From positions 1 to 61,430 of the forward strand of contig JAUHZF010000010.1 of the NCBI GenBank assembly GCA_030426145.1: a stretch of 61,430 bases of DNA, read 5' to 3'. The notes under the pieces were generated by a model. That model was not told where the DNA came from, did no database searches, and was given only the letters and a program-made list of their open reading frames with translations. This document shows, in pieces, positions 52,440-61,107 of the stretch. Each line of letters begins with the position of its first letter. Positions within the stretch are counted from its first letter, which is position 1. Made by a program: the position numbers and the translations under genes. Origin of the DNA: Polyangia bacterium (GTDB lineage Bacteria > Myxococcota_A > Polyangia > Polyangiales > Polyangiaceae).

Positions 52440-53036
52440 TCAGAGGTTGTCCCGAATGGCCTTCTGGCATTCGGTGACCACATCCTGACAGTCGATGTCG
52501 TCGGGGAAGCTTCGGAGCCAGCAGCTGAGGCACACGGCGCCTGGTCCGCCCGTCTGAAAGAGCGCGCCGCCCTTGTGCCGCTCGATGAGGAGCGGCTTCT
52601 TCATGACCATCAGCTCCTCGGGCGGAAGCTCGCCCCTGATGACCTCACCCGTCAGCTCGGGCTCGATGCCGCAGATCGAGCGGCGGTTCGCCTCGTGCTC
52701 GGCCGACGTGGTGCCCGAGCCGCCGGACACGGTGCCGTTCTCTTGGGCCAGCGCAGCGTCGTTGTACTCCTCGAGGGTGAACAGTCGCAGTCCGCCCGCG
52801 CCGTAGATGCGAAGCGGTCGCGCAAGAGAGCCGTGGCAATCGAGGGTGCCGCAGCGACGTTCGAGCAGGGACGAGACCTTGGGGAAGTCGTCGGAGTCGG
52901 GGGCGGTTTGTGTCTCGGGGTCGTACTCGAAGGGACCGCACAAGGCTTCGATGGGCTCGCTCCCGGGCTCGCACCCGAGCACGCCGAGCGCGCCGGCCAC
53001 GAGCAGAGAGGCGGGGATGAGTCGTCGCATGGTCAT
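52440..53036 (-). CDS. Lipoprotein with heme-like C-x4-CH motif
   Basis: A 198-residue lipoprotein, signal peptide ending at the lipobox GVLGC (Cys22). The motif CGTLDCHG (C-x4-C-H) resembles a c-type heme site with a wider loop and is followed by ARPLRIYGAGGLRLFT, a pattern seen in many myxobacterial exported proteins. Later Cys pairs occur (RSICGIEP, CLSCW, DCQDVVTEC). Whether heme is truly bound is unknown. The start overlaps the stop of the upstream diheme-like gene by ATGA, so they are one operon with the DUF3570 gene. Confidence 0.7.
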   Translation of the reverse strand: MTMRRLIPASLLVAGALGVLGCEPGSEPIEALCGPFEYDPETQTAPDSDDFPKVSSLLERRCGTLDCHGSLARPLRIYGAGGLRLFTLEEYNDAALAQENGTVSGGSGTTSAEHEANRRSICGIEPELTGEVIRGELPPEELMVMKKPLLIERHKGGALFQTGGPGAVCLSCWLRSFPDDIDCQDVVTECQKAIRDNL

Positions 53037-53677
53037 GGCGCCAGAGACTCCGGGACGGTGGGTCGATAGCGAGGCTCGGGGCAATCTCCAGGGGCAGGGA
53101 GATCGACGGCATCGGCGTTGAAGAGCGCACGAGGAACGACCACGGCGCCCGGAGACAAGGGAGAGAGCGGCTCTGCGTGACAAGAGCCGCAAGAGCCATC
53201 GCGGCCGATGCGCGTCGACATCGCGCTGATCTGCACGATACGGTCGGGGTCCGAGAGGCTCGGACCGTAGATCTCGACCCGCAGCGGATAGGCCGGCTTG
53301 AACTGCTCTTCGGTGACCCAGAAATTGCCGCACTCGTTCGTGGTGATGAGTCCCTCCGAGGTGATACGACCCTGCGAGTCGAGCAACCGGATCTCATAAC
53401 CAGGCGCACCGAGCAGCGGCCCGCCGGGCTCTTCAGGCTCCACGAAGACGGTGCCACCGAGCACCATCTGCGGCTCGGCACCAAAGTAGTCGCCGTGGCA
53501 GAGCACACAGGGTTGCCCGGGTCGGTGGATGGGACTCTCGGGGAAGCCGTCTTGCTCCTCGCCGAGCTCGGCGATCTGACGGTCTCGCAACGGGTCGGTG
53601 CACGCGGCGGCAACGCCGAGCGCGAGGCCGACGCCGACGATGGCGATGAGAGGACGGAGGCTCCGAGGGTGATTCAT
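53033..53677 (-). CDS. Putative diheme-type lipoprotein
   Basis: A 214-residue lipoprotein, lipobox AAAC at Cys26. Two CxxCH motifs are present, CVLCHG (about residue 57) and CGSCHA (about 165), the normal signatures for covalently bound c-type heme. Between them lies a beta-sandwich-like stretch (VFVEPEEPGG, EIRLLDSQGRITSEGL, YPLRVEIYGP) typical of carboxypeptidase-regulatory folds, so this may be an electron-transfer lipoprotein on the periplasmic side. It is 14 bases downstream of the DUF3570-like gene and overlaps the next gene by 4 bases. Confidence 0.75.
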   Translation of the reverse strand: MNHPRSLRPLIAIVGVGLALGVAAACTDPLRDRQIAELGEEQDGFPESPIHRPGQPCVLCHGDYFGAEPQMVLGGTVFVEPEEPGGPLLGAPGYEIRLLDSQGRITSEGLITTNECGNFWVTEEQFKPAYPLRVEIYGPSLSDPDRIVQISAMSTRIGRDGSCGSCHAEPLSPLSPGAVVVPRALFNADAVDLPAPGDCPEPRYRPTVPESLAP

Positions 53678-53690
53678 CAGCAGGCTCCCA

Positions 53691-55850
53691 TCACTCGAAT
53701 TCAGCGTCGAAGCCGAGCGCTCCGAAGCCGCCGAGCCGTTGCTTGACGAAGAGGTGGTCGAGGAATCGTGAGTAGATGAAGTCTCCCGCGAGGCTCAGCC
53801 CGAGGCTCCGCCGCGCGCCGAATTCGTAGCGCATGCCCCCACCCACCGTGACGGCGATGAGCGGTCCGAGCTCGCGGTCGCCCGTGCGCAACGAGGGCAA
53901 GATGGCGCGACCGTCGGGGGTGCGCTGGATGACGTAGGCCAGCTCGTAGAAGCTGGCTGCGGTTTGCGCGTGGAAGCGCGCGTGGGGCCAGATCCGAAGC
54001 TCCTTGAGCAGGTCGTACATGAAGCGGGCGTCGGTCGTCGTCGCCTTGGTGCCCCAGGTGTCGATGTAGAGCCGCTCGCTCGCGCGAATGGTGGCATCGG
54101 CGAAGCGGTGGGCGATGGCGAAGGCCACGGCAAAGCGCTTGCGGGAGAGGGGGAGCTGCTCGAGCGGGCGCTCGGGCTCGCGGAAGAAGTTCACCGCGTC
54201 GATGACGAGGCCGGGGGAGACCTGCGGGGCGACGTCGGCCGCGAACATCGGCACGTGCCGGTAGGGCTTGGAGAGATCGCCGTCTTCGATGACGGTGACG
54301 AAGGACGTCGACGCGAAGGTCGCTTTGTCGAGCACCATGCCCACTCCGGCGGTGATGGCAAACCGGTTGATGCGCTTGCCGAAGACGTCGAAGTCGGTCT
54401 GCGTGCGGCCGTTGATGTCGTGCGAGTATTCGAAGCCCAAGCTCGGCGTGACGGTCTTCTGTACGAAGTCCGCGGTCACGGTCGCGCCGACGGACCCGGA
54501 CAGGTAGTCGGGCTCACGGCTGAGCGACGCGCGGCCCGAGACGTCCCAGTCGCCGAACTTCTTGTGGCCGTTGATGGCGGGCACGTAGCGCGCCTCACGC
54601 CAGCGCGGTGACGCCGTGGCGAGGATGTCGATGGACGCAGCGGTGACGACGTCGAGGAGGAACGCGGCGCCCACGCCCCACCCGTCGGTCGTGTTCTCGA
54701 CGCTGAAGCTCAGTGAAGGCGTTGCCACATCGACGTCCATGTCGTCGGTGTATCCCGACGCCTCGACCCCGACGCGATAGGTGAGGTCACCACTCACCGT
54801 CTCCGAGGCGGTCGGAAGGCACTCTCGGGGCGTCTTACCCTCCGCGAGGCACTTGAGGATCTTCTGCGTCTGGGGGTCGGGGTTGCCGGGGGAGAGCGTG
54901 AGCAGAACCGTGATCGACTCATCGGGCTCGAGCTCGATGTTCTGCGAGAAGCCGACGGGCGTGCCGCCCTGCTTGCCGGAAGCCACGATCTCGTGCTCGC
55001 CGGGGTCGATCGGGATCTCGGCTTCGAGGATCTCGAGGGGCAGCTCCGTGCCGTCGAGCTTGACCACGAGATCGTCGACGTCGTCCGGCGGCTTGAGGTT
55101 GAGGGCCGGCATCCGGCGCTGCAGGGTTGCGGCCCGCGCCCGCGCCTTGCGGCCCGCGGTGAACTGCCCGCTCTTGGGGGCGGTTCGGCCCACCTCCTGG
55201 TACTCGGCGATGGCTTCGTTCCAGCGATTGCCGAGCTCGAGGCAGCGCGCGAGCACGGTGCGCGTGCCGGTGCGGCTCTCGACTTCGAGCGAAGAGCGAG
55301 CTTCGTCCGCGCAGCGTCCGTAGTCCTCATCGGACTCGGCAGCCTTCGCCTCGGTGTAACAGAAGAAGGCCTCAGCGCTCTTCCACCCGAAGGGCTTGCG
55401 TCCCCGGCCCTTGAAACGGCCGCGGCAGCCGGCGGCCTGCTTGGTGGACTTCGTCCCCTTCACCTCGGCGAAGATGGACTTCACGTCGTCGTTGGCGAAC
55501 TTGCTGGGCAGCTCGACGTCGCTGTCTTTGCGAAGTGCCTGCTTGAAGGACTTCTTCGCCGCCCCGTCCTGACCGTCGAGCGCCTGAACCGTGCCGACGA
55601 CGGCCAAGAGCTTCGCCTCGGCTTCGGCGCTACACGCGCCGCCCTCGCAGATCCCTTTGGCCGCCTCGAGGTTCTGCAGCGCCTTGTCGTACTGTTGAGT
55701 GCCGACTTCGGACTCGAGGATCCCGTCGATGATTCCCTCGAGCACCTCGTCGTTGGCGCCCGCTGCCTGCACGGGCTCGGCCCATGCCACGCCCCACAGG
55801 AAAGAAGCGACGGCGAGGAGCCAGACCAGCTGTCTCGGTGTGCCCAACAC
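53691..55850 (-). CDS. Exported DUF3570-like outer-membrane protein
   Basis: A 719-residue exported protein, GTG start, signal peptide 1-30. Residues about 35-250 are helical repeats of tetratricopeptide type (ALQNLEAAKGICEGGACSAEAEAKL), 255-320 resemble a PEGA-like beta domain, and 340-719 match a DUF3570-like beta-barrel (YRVGVEASGYTDDMDVDVATP, GLVIDAVNFFREPERPLEQLP, FGALGFDAEFE). DUF3570 proteins usually sit next to DUF4266 and thioredoxin genes; both are here (56023, 57396). A TATAAA (minus strand, 55865-55860) close to the start suggests a short or absent leader. It heads an operon with two heme-like lipoproteins. Confidence 0.78.
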   Translation of the reverse strand: MLGTPRQLVWLLAVASFLWGVAWAEPVQAAGANDEVLEGIIDGILESEVGTQQYDKALQNLEAAKGICEGGACSAEAEAKLLAVVGTVQALDGQDGAAKKSFKQALRKDSDVELPSKFANDDVKSIFAEVKGTKSTKQAAGCRGRFKGRGRKPFGWKSAEAFFCYTEAKAAESDEDYGRCADEARSSLEVESRTGTRTVLARCLELGNRWNEAIAEYQEVGRTAPKSGQFTAGRKARARAATLQRRMPALNLKPPDDVDDLVVKLDGTELPLEILEAEIPIDPGEHEIVASGKQGGTPVGFSQNIELEPDESITVLLTLSPGNPDPQTQKILKCLAEGKTPRECLPTASETVSGDLTYRVGVEASGYTDDMDVDVATPSLSFSVENTTDGWGVGAAFLLDVVTAASIDILATASPRWREARYVPAINGHKKFGDWDVSGRASLSREPDYLSGSVGATVTADFVQKTVTPSLGFEYSHDINGRTQTDFDVFGKRINRFAITAGVGMVLDKATFASTSFVTVIEDGDLSKPYRHVPMFAADVAPQVSPGLVIDAVNFFREPERPLEQLPLSRKRFAVAFAIAHRFADATIRASERLYIDTWGTKATTTDARFMYDLLKELRIWPHARFHAQTAASFYELAYVIQRTPDGRAILPSLRTGDRELGPLIAVTVGGGMRYEFGARRSLGLSLAGDFIYSRFLDHLFVKQRLGGFGALGFDAEFE

Positions 55851-55943
55851 GCGTGTTCGTTTATAGCCGAGTGCTCGAAAATCGGGGCCTAGGTGAGAAA
55901 AAAATCACCCGCGATTTGAGGACCGTAGACCCAGAAATGAGAT

Positions 55944-55976
55944 GAGGGGCGACGACCCCACATGGTCGTGCCCCTC
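55944..55976 (-). terminator. Hairpin after the DUF4266 gene
   Basis: GAGGGGC plus ACGACC (55944-55950, 55952-55957) pairs with GGTCGT plus GCCCCTC (55964-55976) over 13 base pairs, with one bulged G at 55951 and a 6-base loop. It lies about 50 bases beyond the DUF4266 stop codon in the leftward direction and before the DUF3570 promoter. There is no run of T after it, so termination is likely but not proven. Confidence 0.55.
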
Positions 55977-56022
55977 GATGTCGTGCGCGCCGAGCCACGA
56001 CGCGTCGGATGGAGCCTTCGGC

Positions 56023-56262
56023 TCAGTTGCAGCCGCAGCCGCTGCCGGCGCCGGCGCTGCCGCCGATGGCGCCCTCGGTGACTGCGCGGAGGTGCTCTTC
56101 ACCAGGACCCGCCATCTCGTTGGCGGCCATGGTCGGGTGAGCGAGCTTGGCGCGCTCGTAGGGAGCGACCGTGGTGCAGCCGGCGGAGAAGAACAACCCG
56201 AGGCCCATGATGGTGAGGCAGAGGGCGGAGCGGGACTTGCGGCTTGCGTTGGTCTTGATCAT
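56023..56262 (-). CDS. DUF4266-family small lipoprotein
   Basis: A 79-residue lipoprotein. The signal peptide ends at the lipobox SAGC (Cys28); TTVAPYERAKLAHPTM follows, and the protein closes with EGAIGGSAGAGSGCGCN, the GxGCGCN-type end of DUF4266. The start at 56262 has AGGAG 9 bases upstream. DUF4266 proteins partner DUF3570 barrels and secreted thioredoxins in other bacteria, and the three are adjacent here. The Cys-Gly-Cys end may carry a redox or metal role (inference). Confidence 0.82.
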   Translation of the reverse strand: MIKTNASRKSRSALCLTIMGLGLFFSAGCTTVAPYERAKLAHPTMAANEMAGPGEEHLRAVTEGAIGGSAGAGSGCGCN

Positions 56263-56491
56263 GGGAAGAACTCCTGTGGCTCGCTCAGAGATAGTTGCAT
56301 GTTTCAGGCCAAGACTCCAGGAGCGCTTAGTGGCCGAAAGCTCGTCGAACGACCGTTCGAAACCGAGAAAAACTGGATCAAAGAGCACTCACCTGGATCA
56401 TCGTTACCCAGGAAAAACGTGAACAAGTACAATGTGTTACCACACTGTGCGCGGTTGTCGGTCAATGTGGGACCGGTGCGAAAGGGATGGC

Positions 56492-57082
56492 TCATGAACC
56501 GCCTGCCCCGCCTGCCCCGCCCGCTCCGCCCGCTCCGCCCGCGCCGCCGGTTCCGGTGGTTCCGCCACCCCCGGTCTCGACCGGGGTGCCGCCCGTCACG
56601 TTCATCCCGCATGCGACCCAGTTGCCGATGGTGATGAGGTCCTCCTCGCTGATGACTTCTCCGCGCGGCATGAACGACCCGATGAGGACGGGGGCCGCGG
56701 GGTCGATGTTGCAGAGGAGGTAGGCGTTCTCGGGCTCGATGTCCGAGACGTAGGGCCGGTCGTCGCGCGTGAAGGCAGACAGGGCGGCGTGCGTTGCGGC
56801 CGCGTCGCCTTTGACCATGTTCACGCCGGTCGGGTCGTTGGGACCGAGGTGACAGCCGCTGAGGGCGCACTTGTACTTCTCGTCGAAGAGGGGAAAGACC
56901 TCGGTCTCCCAGTCGGGACAGACGGAGCCGTCGGCGCCGGCGGGCAAGGCACAGGGTTCGATCGAGGCGTTTCCGCGGAGTCGTAGGTTGTTCGGTGGTC
57001 CGAAATCGACTGAGCCCTCGAGGCAAGCGCCGGCGAGAAGGGCCGTGGTGAGGGCGAAGGCGGCGGGGACGATGGTTCGCAT
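56492..57082 (-). CDS. Lipoprotein with heme-like C-x4-CH motif and Gly tail
   Basis: A 196-residue lipoprotein, signal peptide ending LLAGAC (Cys20). KYKCALSGCHLGPNDPTGVNM holds a C-x4-CH heme-like motif in the same context as the protein at 52440; a second Cys (NWVACGMNV) follows. The last 25 residues are Gly/Ala repeats. The start at 57082 places the signal peptide correctly; an upstream start at 57145 would put a polar leader first. It belongs with the other envelope redox genes nearby. Confidence 0.7.
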   Translation of the reverse strand: MRTIVPAAFALTTALLAGACLEGSVDFGPPNNLRLRGNASIEPCALPAGADGSVCPDWETEVFPLFDEKYKCALSGCHLGPNDPTGVNMVKGDAAATHAALSAFTRDDRPYVSDIEPENAYLLCNIDPAAPVLIGSFMPRGEVISEEDLITIGNWVACGMNVTGGTPVETGGGGTTGTGGAGGAGGAGGAGGAGGS

Positions 57083-57395
57083 GGTCGTCGTCTGAGAATT
57101 TAGTGGAGTCCGGGCAGCACGTCGATGTGGGCAGGAGGCCGACAAATCGCCCGCACCGGTTGGCGCGACGCCTTGACGACGCGGGGCCCCGACGCGAAAC
57201 AGTGAGCCGCCCGGGTTCGCTCGGCCATCAACACTTGGCCAGGGCGCGCACCGCGCCGGGCCCAGCCTTCCAGCTCGGTTCGCTCATCGGGGTTCGACGC
57301 AGCCCTCATTCTGCCCTACTCGGTCCTTTCCTGGACCCCATTGTGCTCAATTCAAAGCAAGAAGTGTGCTCACACTCAAGGAGCTCGACAACGTC
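57083..57395. other. Divergent intergenic region
   Basis: 313 bases between a leftward lipoprotein gene and the rightward thioredoxin gene. I see no coding sequence that resembles a protein. It contains several GC-rich short inverted repeats (for example GGGGCCCC near 57183) and the palindrome at 57363-57376 close to the thioredoxin start. Promoters must be here, but no strong pair is visible. Confidence 0.45.
57363..57376. promoter_or_regulatory. Palindrome before the thioredoxin gene
   Basis: AGTGTGCTCACACT has perfect 6-bp arms around CT and sits 20 bases before the ATG of the thioredoxin-like lipoprotein. Its small size and position suit either an operator or a small leader hairpin. No partner regulator is known. 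Confidence 0.4.
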
Positions 57396-58019
57396 ATGAA
57401 GTGTTCGTGGATGCCTCGTCTTCTCTCTGGTCTCGCCATCGTGGCGGCCTCTTCGCTCGTCGCCTGCGGTGGTGGCAAGGCGAGTGGCGGCGACCCCAAG
57501 ACGGGAGGCGATGATACCAACGGCGGAACCGACAGTGCCGGAACCGACGGCGGAACCGACGGAGGCGGCGACGCTGCCGAAGGCAACGAGGTGGGCAGCA
57601 AGGCCCCCGAGGTCGGCGGCGAGTACGTCACCGGCGACGGCCCCAAGAGCCTGGCCGAGGGCTCTGGTCAGGTTGTCATCGTCGACTTCTGGGCGACCTG
57701 GTGTGAGCCCTGCGGAAAGAGCTTCCCCAAGTACCAGGAGCTCGTCGACAAGCACGCAGGCAACCTCGCCGTCATCGCGGTCAGCGTCGACGACGCGGAC
57801 GAGGACATGCAAACCCTCAAGGACTTCGCCAAGGAGCACAACGTCTCGTTCACGATCCTCTGGGACAAGGACAAGGCGGTCGCTCCGAAGTACGAGCCCC
57901 CGAAGATGCCCACCAGCTTCATCATCGACAAGGACGGCATCATCCGTCACGTGCACGAGGGCTTCGAAGGCGGCGAGGAAGCGAAGATCGACGAAGAGGT
58001 CACTGCGCTTCTCCAGTAA
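57396..58019 (+). CDS. TlpA-like thioredoxin lipoprotein
   Basis: Envelope thiol-disulphide protein of 207 residues. The start at 57396 gives a signal peptide ending at the lipobox SSLVAC (Cys24), then a Gly/Asp/Thr linker to about residue 65. The thioredoxin fold holds VVIVDFWATWCEPCGKSFPKYQEL (active-site CEPC) and the cis-Pro segment KMPTSFIIDKDGIIR. It probably reduces or protects periplasmic Cys pairs, for instance apocytochrome c, which would suit the heme-motif lipoproteins nearby (inference). GGAG lies about 10 bases upstream of the start. Confidence 0.92.
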   Translation: MKCSWMPRLLSGLAIVAASSLVACGGGKASGGDPKTGGDDTNGGTDSAGTDGGTDGGGDAAEGNEVGSKAPEVGGEYVTGDGPKSLAEGSGQVVIVDFWATWCEPCGKSFPKYQELVDKHAGNLAVIAVSVDDADEDMQTLKDFAKEHNVSFTILWDKDKAVAPKYEPPKMPTSFIIDKDGIIRHVHEGFEGGEEAKIDEEVTALLQ

Positions 58020-58086
58020 AACCTTCCGAACGAGACTGCGGCGTGCCCCGTTCCGACGTGGCGCGCCGTCGCCATTTTGTCGTGTC

Positions 58087-58944
58087 TCAGCTTCCGCCGC
58101 TGCGGAGGTAGGAGACCCACTGCATGTAGACCTGGTAGGTGGCGGGCTCGGCGTTGAAGCGGGCCATCATCGCCCGATCGAGCTGCGAGCGGTGGCCCTC
58201 GTCCCGAATCCCGAGCTCGTGGTGCACGCGCTCCCGCATCACGGAAGGCGCTGCATGGGTGGCGTGTGCGAGCCGTGCGTATTGCTCGGGGGTCATGTCG
58301 GTCGGCGCACCGTTGCTGGTCGGCGGGGAGGGCGCTTTGTGGGGCGCGATGCCCGCGGGGGCCTCGAGGATGGTGGCCGCCAAGTCCGTTTCGCCGCTCG
58401 ATGGGGGGGCGGGAGAGCTGCTCGTGGGAGGCACGCTGCTGATCTCGGCGGCGGGCCCTCTCACCGGTGAGATGCTGGAAGCCAGTGTGCTGTCGAGCTC
58501 GACGAGCGGCTCCTTGACGCGACTCGGGGTCGAGCTCGGGAGCTTGGCGAGGGCATCCGTCCCGCGTTCGCGCTTTTCGAAATACTCCCGCTCCTCGGCG
58601 ACGGAGCGCATCACGGTGGCGGGATCGACCGAGTCGGCCATGAGCGTGGCGGGCTCGTCGGGGTTGAGCGTCATGTCCCGGGACAGAGGACCCAAGTCGG
58701 AGAGCGCGGGCATCACGAGGTCGAGGCCGAGGGCCGTGCGCGCGAAGTGTTTGCCGAATTCGTGGAGGTCGTCGCCGTCGGTCTTGGTGAGGTGCTCGAG
58801 CCAGTGGCGGCGGCTCTCGCGCCACAAGCCCGGCGCGATCCCGCAGCGCTCGAGCACCTCGGCCTGATCGGAGCGCCCGAAGTGGGCCACCTTGGCCATC
58901 AGCGTCGCGAAGCGTTCGAGGCTGAGCGTGGGTTGCTGGCTCAT
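58087..58944 (-). CDS. Hypothetical protein
   Basis: A 285-residue protein without signal or membrane segments and not recognised. The N-terminal 85 residues are helical (LSLERFATLMAKVAHFGRSDQAEVLERCG), a central section (110-200) is Ser/Pro-rich and flexible, and a helical C-terminal part (about 215-285) contains PEQYARLAHATHAAP and ATYQVYMQWVSYLRSGGS. The start at 58944 lies one base from a long perfect hairpin that buries its ribosome site. It is convergent with the thioredoxin gene. Confidence 0.62.
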   Translation of the reverse strand: MSQQPTLSLERFATLMAKVAHFGRSDQAEVLERCGIAPGLWRESRRHWLEHLTKTDGDDLHEFGKHFARTALGLDLVMPALSDLGPLSRDMTLNPDEPATLMADSVDPATVMRSVAEEREYFEKRERGTDALAKLPSSTPSRVKEPLVELDSTLASSISPVRGPAAEISSVPPTSSSPAPPSSGETDLAATILEAPAGIAPHKAPSPPTSNGAPTDMTPEQYARLAHATHAAPSVMRERVHHELGIRDEGHRSQLDRAMMARFNAEPATYQVYMQWVSYLRSGGS

Positions 58945-58945
58945 C

Positions 58946-58983
58946 GTCGGTCCCCGGCGCGAGCCGTCGCGCCGGGGACCGAC
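58946..58983 (-). terminator. 17-bp perfect hairpin beside a start codon
   Basis: 58946-58962 pairs without mismatch with 58967-58983 around the 4-base loop GCCG. It is the longest perfect stem I found. It lies after the stop of the leftward lipoprotein gene (59018) and one base before the ATG of the next gene (58944). The only ribosome-site-like sequence for that gene, GGGGA, lies in the 3' arm. It could be an intrinsic terminator without a T-run or an RNA switch on translation. Confidence 0.6.
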
Positions 58984-59017
58984 TCTACACGGCTTCGCGA
59001 CCGCGGTCGCCATGCCA

Positions 59018-60646
59018 TCATGGCTCGAAGGTTGCGACCACGAGGTCGCGCCCGCCGAGTCCCGATGTACCGAGCACGACGCCGGTTGCCGACCCCGTGG
59101 TCCACACGCGACCGTCGGCGGCGATGCCGACCCAGTCGAGGCGACACGTTCCGGCCGCGTCTTCGACCGCGCGATGCCAGAGCAAAGCACCCTCGGGCGA
59201 GAGTTTGCCGACGAATGACGCCTCGCCGAACGCGGCGCCGATGCGCTGTCCTCCCAGATCGAGGGTGCCGGCCTCGAGGCTGCCCACGAAGGCGACGTCG
59301 CCGGCGGGGGAGACGGCGAGGCTCCGAGGGGTGGTTCCTGCGGCATCGGAGGGCCAAGCCGCCGACCAGCGACGACGACCTGCTTCGTCGAGGGCGAGGA
59401 TGAAAGGGTCGTGGCCGAGCGCGTCCGAGACGAGCTGGCCGGGCTCGGCACCCGGTGCCGGCTCGACGTCGAGCACACCATCCGAAAGGCCGCCGCCCAG
59501 GTAGATGGTATCGGCCCGCACCGCGAGGCCACCTGCCCTCACGTCACCCGTGCCCAGCGCATAGGGTCCCGCCACGACGGCGAGGTCGTCGACGTCGAAG
59601 GCCACGAGAATGGCACGTGAGAGCGCGGCGCCGGGGAGGGGGCTCGAGCGCGGGAGCGCGAGGGTCGAGCCGTTCATGGTCAAGCTCCCCTCGCCGCGGT
59701 AGTCGGCCAGCATCCACAGGCGTCCACTGGCATCGAAGGCGAGGCCCGTGACCGAACCGTCTTGCTCCAGGTTCTCGCCCAATGCGACGTGGACCTCGCC
59801 TCGCACCAGACCCCCTGCGTCCAGCATCTGCACCACGCGCTGTCGTCGACCGTCCACGTCCTTCCACACCGCGATGGCGGTATCGGTGTCGCTCCCGGCG
59901 AGCGCCTCGATGTGGGTGGGAGCCTCCGACGTCGAGATGAGGTGGTGCATCCATTGCGCCGTCCCCATGGCGTCGACGCCGACGACGAAGCCGTCCGCAG
60001 CGTCGGTGTTGTCGAGCGAACCCAGCCCGTCGACGGCGAAGCTGGTCTCGAAGCGACCGCCGAGGAGCGCGCCCCCGCTCGGGCGCGCCGTGGTGGCGTC
60101 GATGGTCCCGCTTCCCCAGACCTGGAGCCGTGCCGTCGTTCCGTCTGCGGCCACCACCCCCGAGAAGCCGCGTGCGCTGGCCGGCGGCGACTGGAGATCT
60201 CCCACCGTGAGCAGCGACGGTGAAGCGGTCCCACCGACGAGCACCCCCACCCCGGGCAGCAGCGCGCCGGGGGCGACGTCGTCATCCGCGTCGGTGCCGA
60301 TCGCCTGCACGAAGGTCGCTTCGCCGCGTGCACAGAACCCCCCACCATCGCAGACCCCCCCACCACAGGTGCGTCCGGCCTCGGCGACGCAGTGTCCCTC
60401 CGCCCCAGGGACGGTACAGGTACCGCAGGCGGCGTCGCACGCGGTGTCGCAGCAGATCCCGTCGACGCAGAACCCACTGCCGCAGGCTGCGTCTGCCGCG
60501 CAGGCAGCGCCGAGCGGAGCCGAAGGAAGTGTGCCCTCGAAGTCGGCGGGAATGCAGGTGCCGAGGCGTTCGCAATCGGAGGCGAGGTCTGCGCAGCCCG
60601 CGATGAAGAGAGAAGTCGAAAGAAGCAGAGCGGTGATGGTTTTCAT
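59018..60646 (-). CDS. Cys-rich lipoprotein, paralog of the 3244 protein
   Basis: A 542-residue lipoprotein, signal peptide ending FIAGC (Cys17). The Cys-rich header (SGFCVDGICCDTACDAACGTC, about 60-80) and repeated beta C-terminal region, ending WVGIAADGRVWTTGSATG before the last strands, match the protein at 3244-4947, although the two are distant enough to have diverged long ago. The start overlaps the downstream end of the small membrane protein gene by ATGA. Probably a surface protein; function unknown. Confidence 0.8.
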   Translation of the reverse strand: MKTITALLLSTSLFIAGCADLASDCERLGTCIPADFEGTLPSAPLGAACAADAACGSGFCVDGICCDTACDAACGTCTVPGAEGHCVAEAGRTCGGGVCDGGGFCARGEATFVQAIGTDADDDVAPGALLPGVGVLVGGTASPSLLTVGDLQSPPASARGFSGVVAADGTTARLQVWGSGTIDATTARPSGGALLGGRFETSFAVDGLGSLDNTDAADGFVVGVDAMGTAQWMHHLISTSEAPTHIEALAGSDTDTAIAVWKDVDGRRQRVVQMLDAGGLVRGEVHVALGENLEQDGSVTGLAFDASGRLWMLADYRGEGSLTMNGSTLALPRSSPLPGAALSRAILVAFDVDDLAVVAGPYALGTGDVRAGGLAVRADTIYLGGGLSDGVLDVEPAPGAEPGQLVSDALGHDPFILALDEAGRRRWSAAWPSDAAGTTPRSLAVSPAGDVAFVGSLEAGTLDLGGQRIGAAFGEASFVGKLSPEGALLWHRAVEDAAGTCRLDWVGIAADGRVWTTGSATGVVLGTSGLGGRDLVVATFEP

Positions 60647-61107
60647 GGAGTCGAGCTTTCGGTTGGCGCGAGGAGTTGATGCGCAATGGCGCCGGCGCCG
60701 ATTCCCATGACGACGAGCAGCGCAAGCCAGGTGATGGCGCGACGGCGCCAGGGCGCGCGCGACCGCGACGCGAGCGACACGGTGGTGGCTTCGTGCGGCG
60801 AAGCCGCAGCGAGGGTGGCGGCTCGCTCCGAATCCGATGCGGATGCGGCGAGCAGCATGGGGCCGAAGTTGGGGGGGCGAAGGACGACCTTCTCCGGCGT
60901 CGCTTCCGTCGAAGCATCGGACCGCCTGTGAGGCAGCTGCACGGCGACGGCGCGATGGATGGGTTCACCGCGCGACGCGCGGGTGTCGTGCGAGCTGATG
61001 CGATCCTCGTAGATATCGTCGAGATCGATGTCCTCGGCGATGAGCTCGCGTGCGAGCTGCCGCACGTCGATGCCGTCACGAGGTTCGGGCGTGGCTTCCT
61101 CGCTCAC
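60643..61107 (-). CDS. Single-pass membrane protein of unknown function
   Basis: A 154-residue protein with a GTG start. The N-terminal 110 residues are acidic then Ser/Ala-rich ([23 protein letters not shown]), and a single hydrophobic helix lies at about 125-145 ([19 protein letters not shown]). No family recognised. The gene overlaps both neighbours by 4 bases (GTGA and ATGA), so it is the middle gene of an operon that runs off the right edge and continues into the Cys-rich lipoprotein gene. Confidence 0.65.
   Translation of the reverse strand: MSEEATPEPRDGIDVRQLARELIAEDIDLDDIYEDRISSHDTRASRGEPIHRAVAVQLPHRRSDASTEATPEKVVLRPPNFGPMLLAASASDSERAATLAAASPHEATTVSLASRSRAPWRRRAITWLALLVVMGIGAGAIAHQLLAPTESSTP

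Noticed and set aside
52440..57082. Definite cytochromes c
   Set aside because: Two of the three proteins have C-x4-CH rather than CxxCH and all lack other cytochrome features, so heme binding is left as a possibility.
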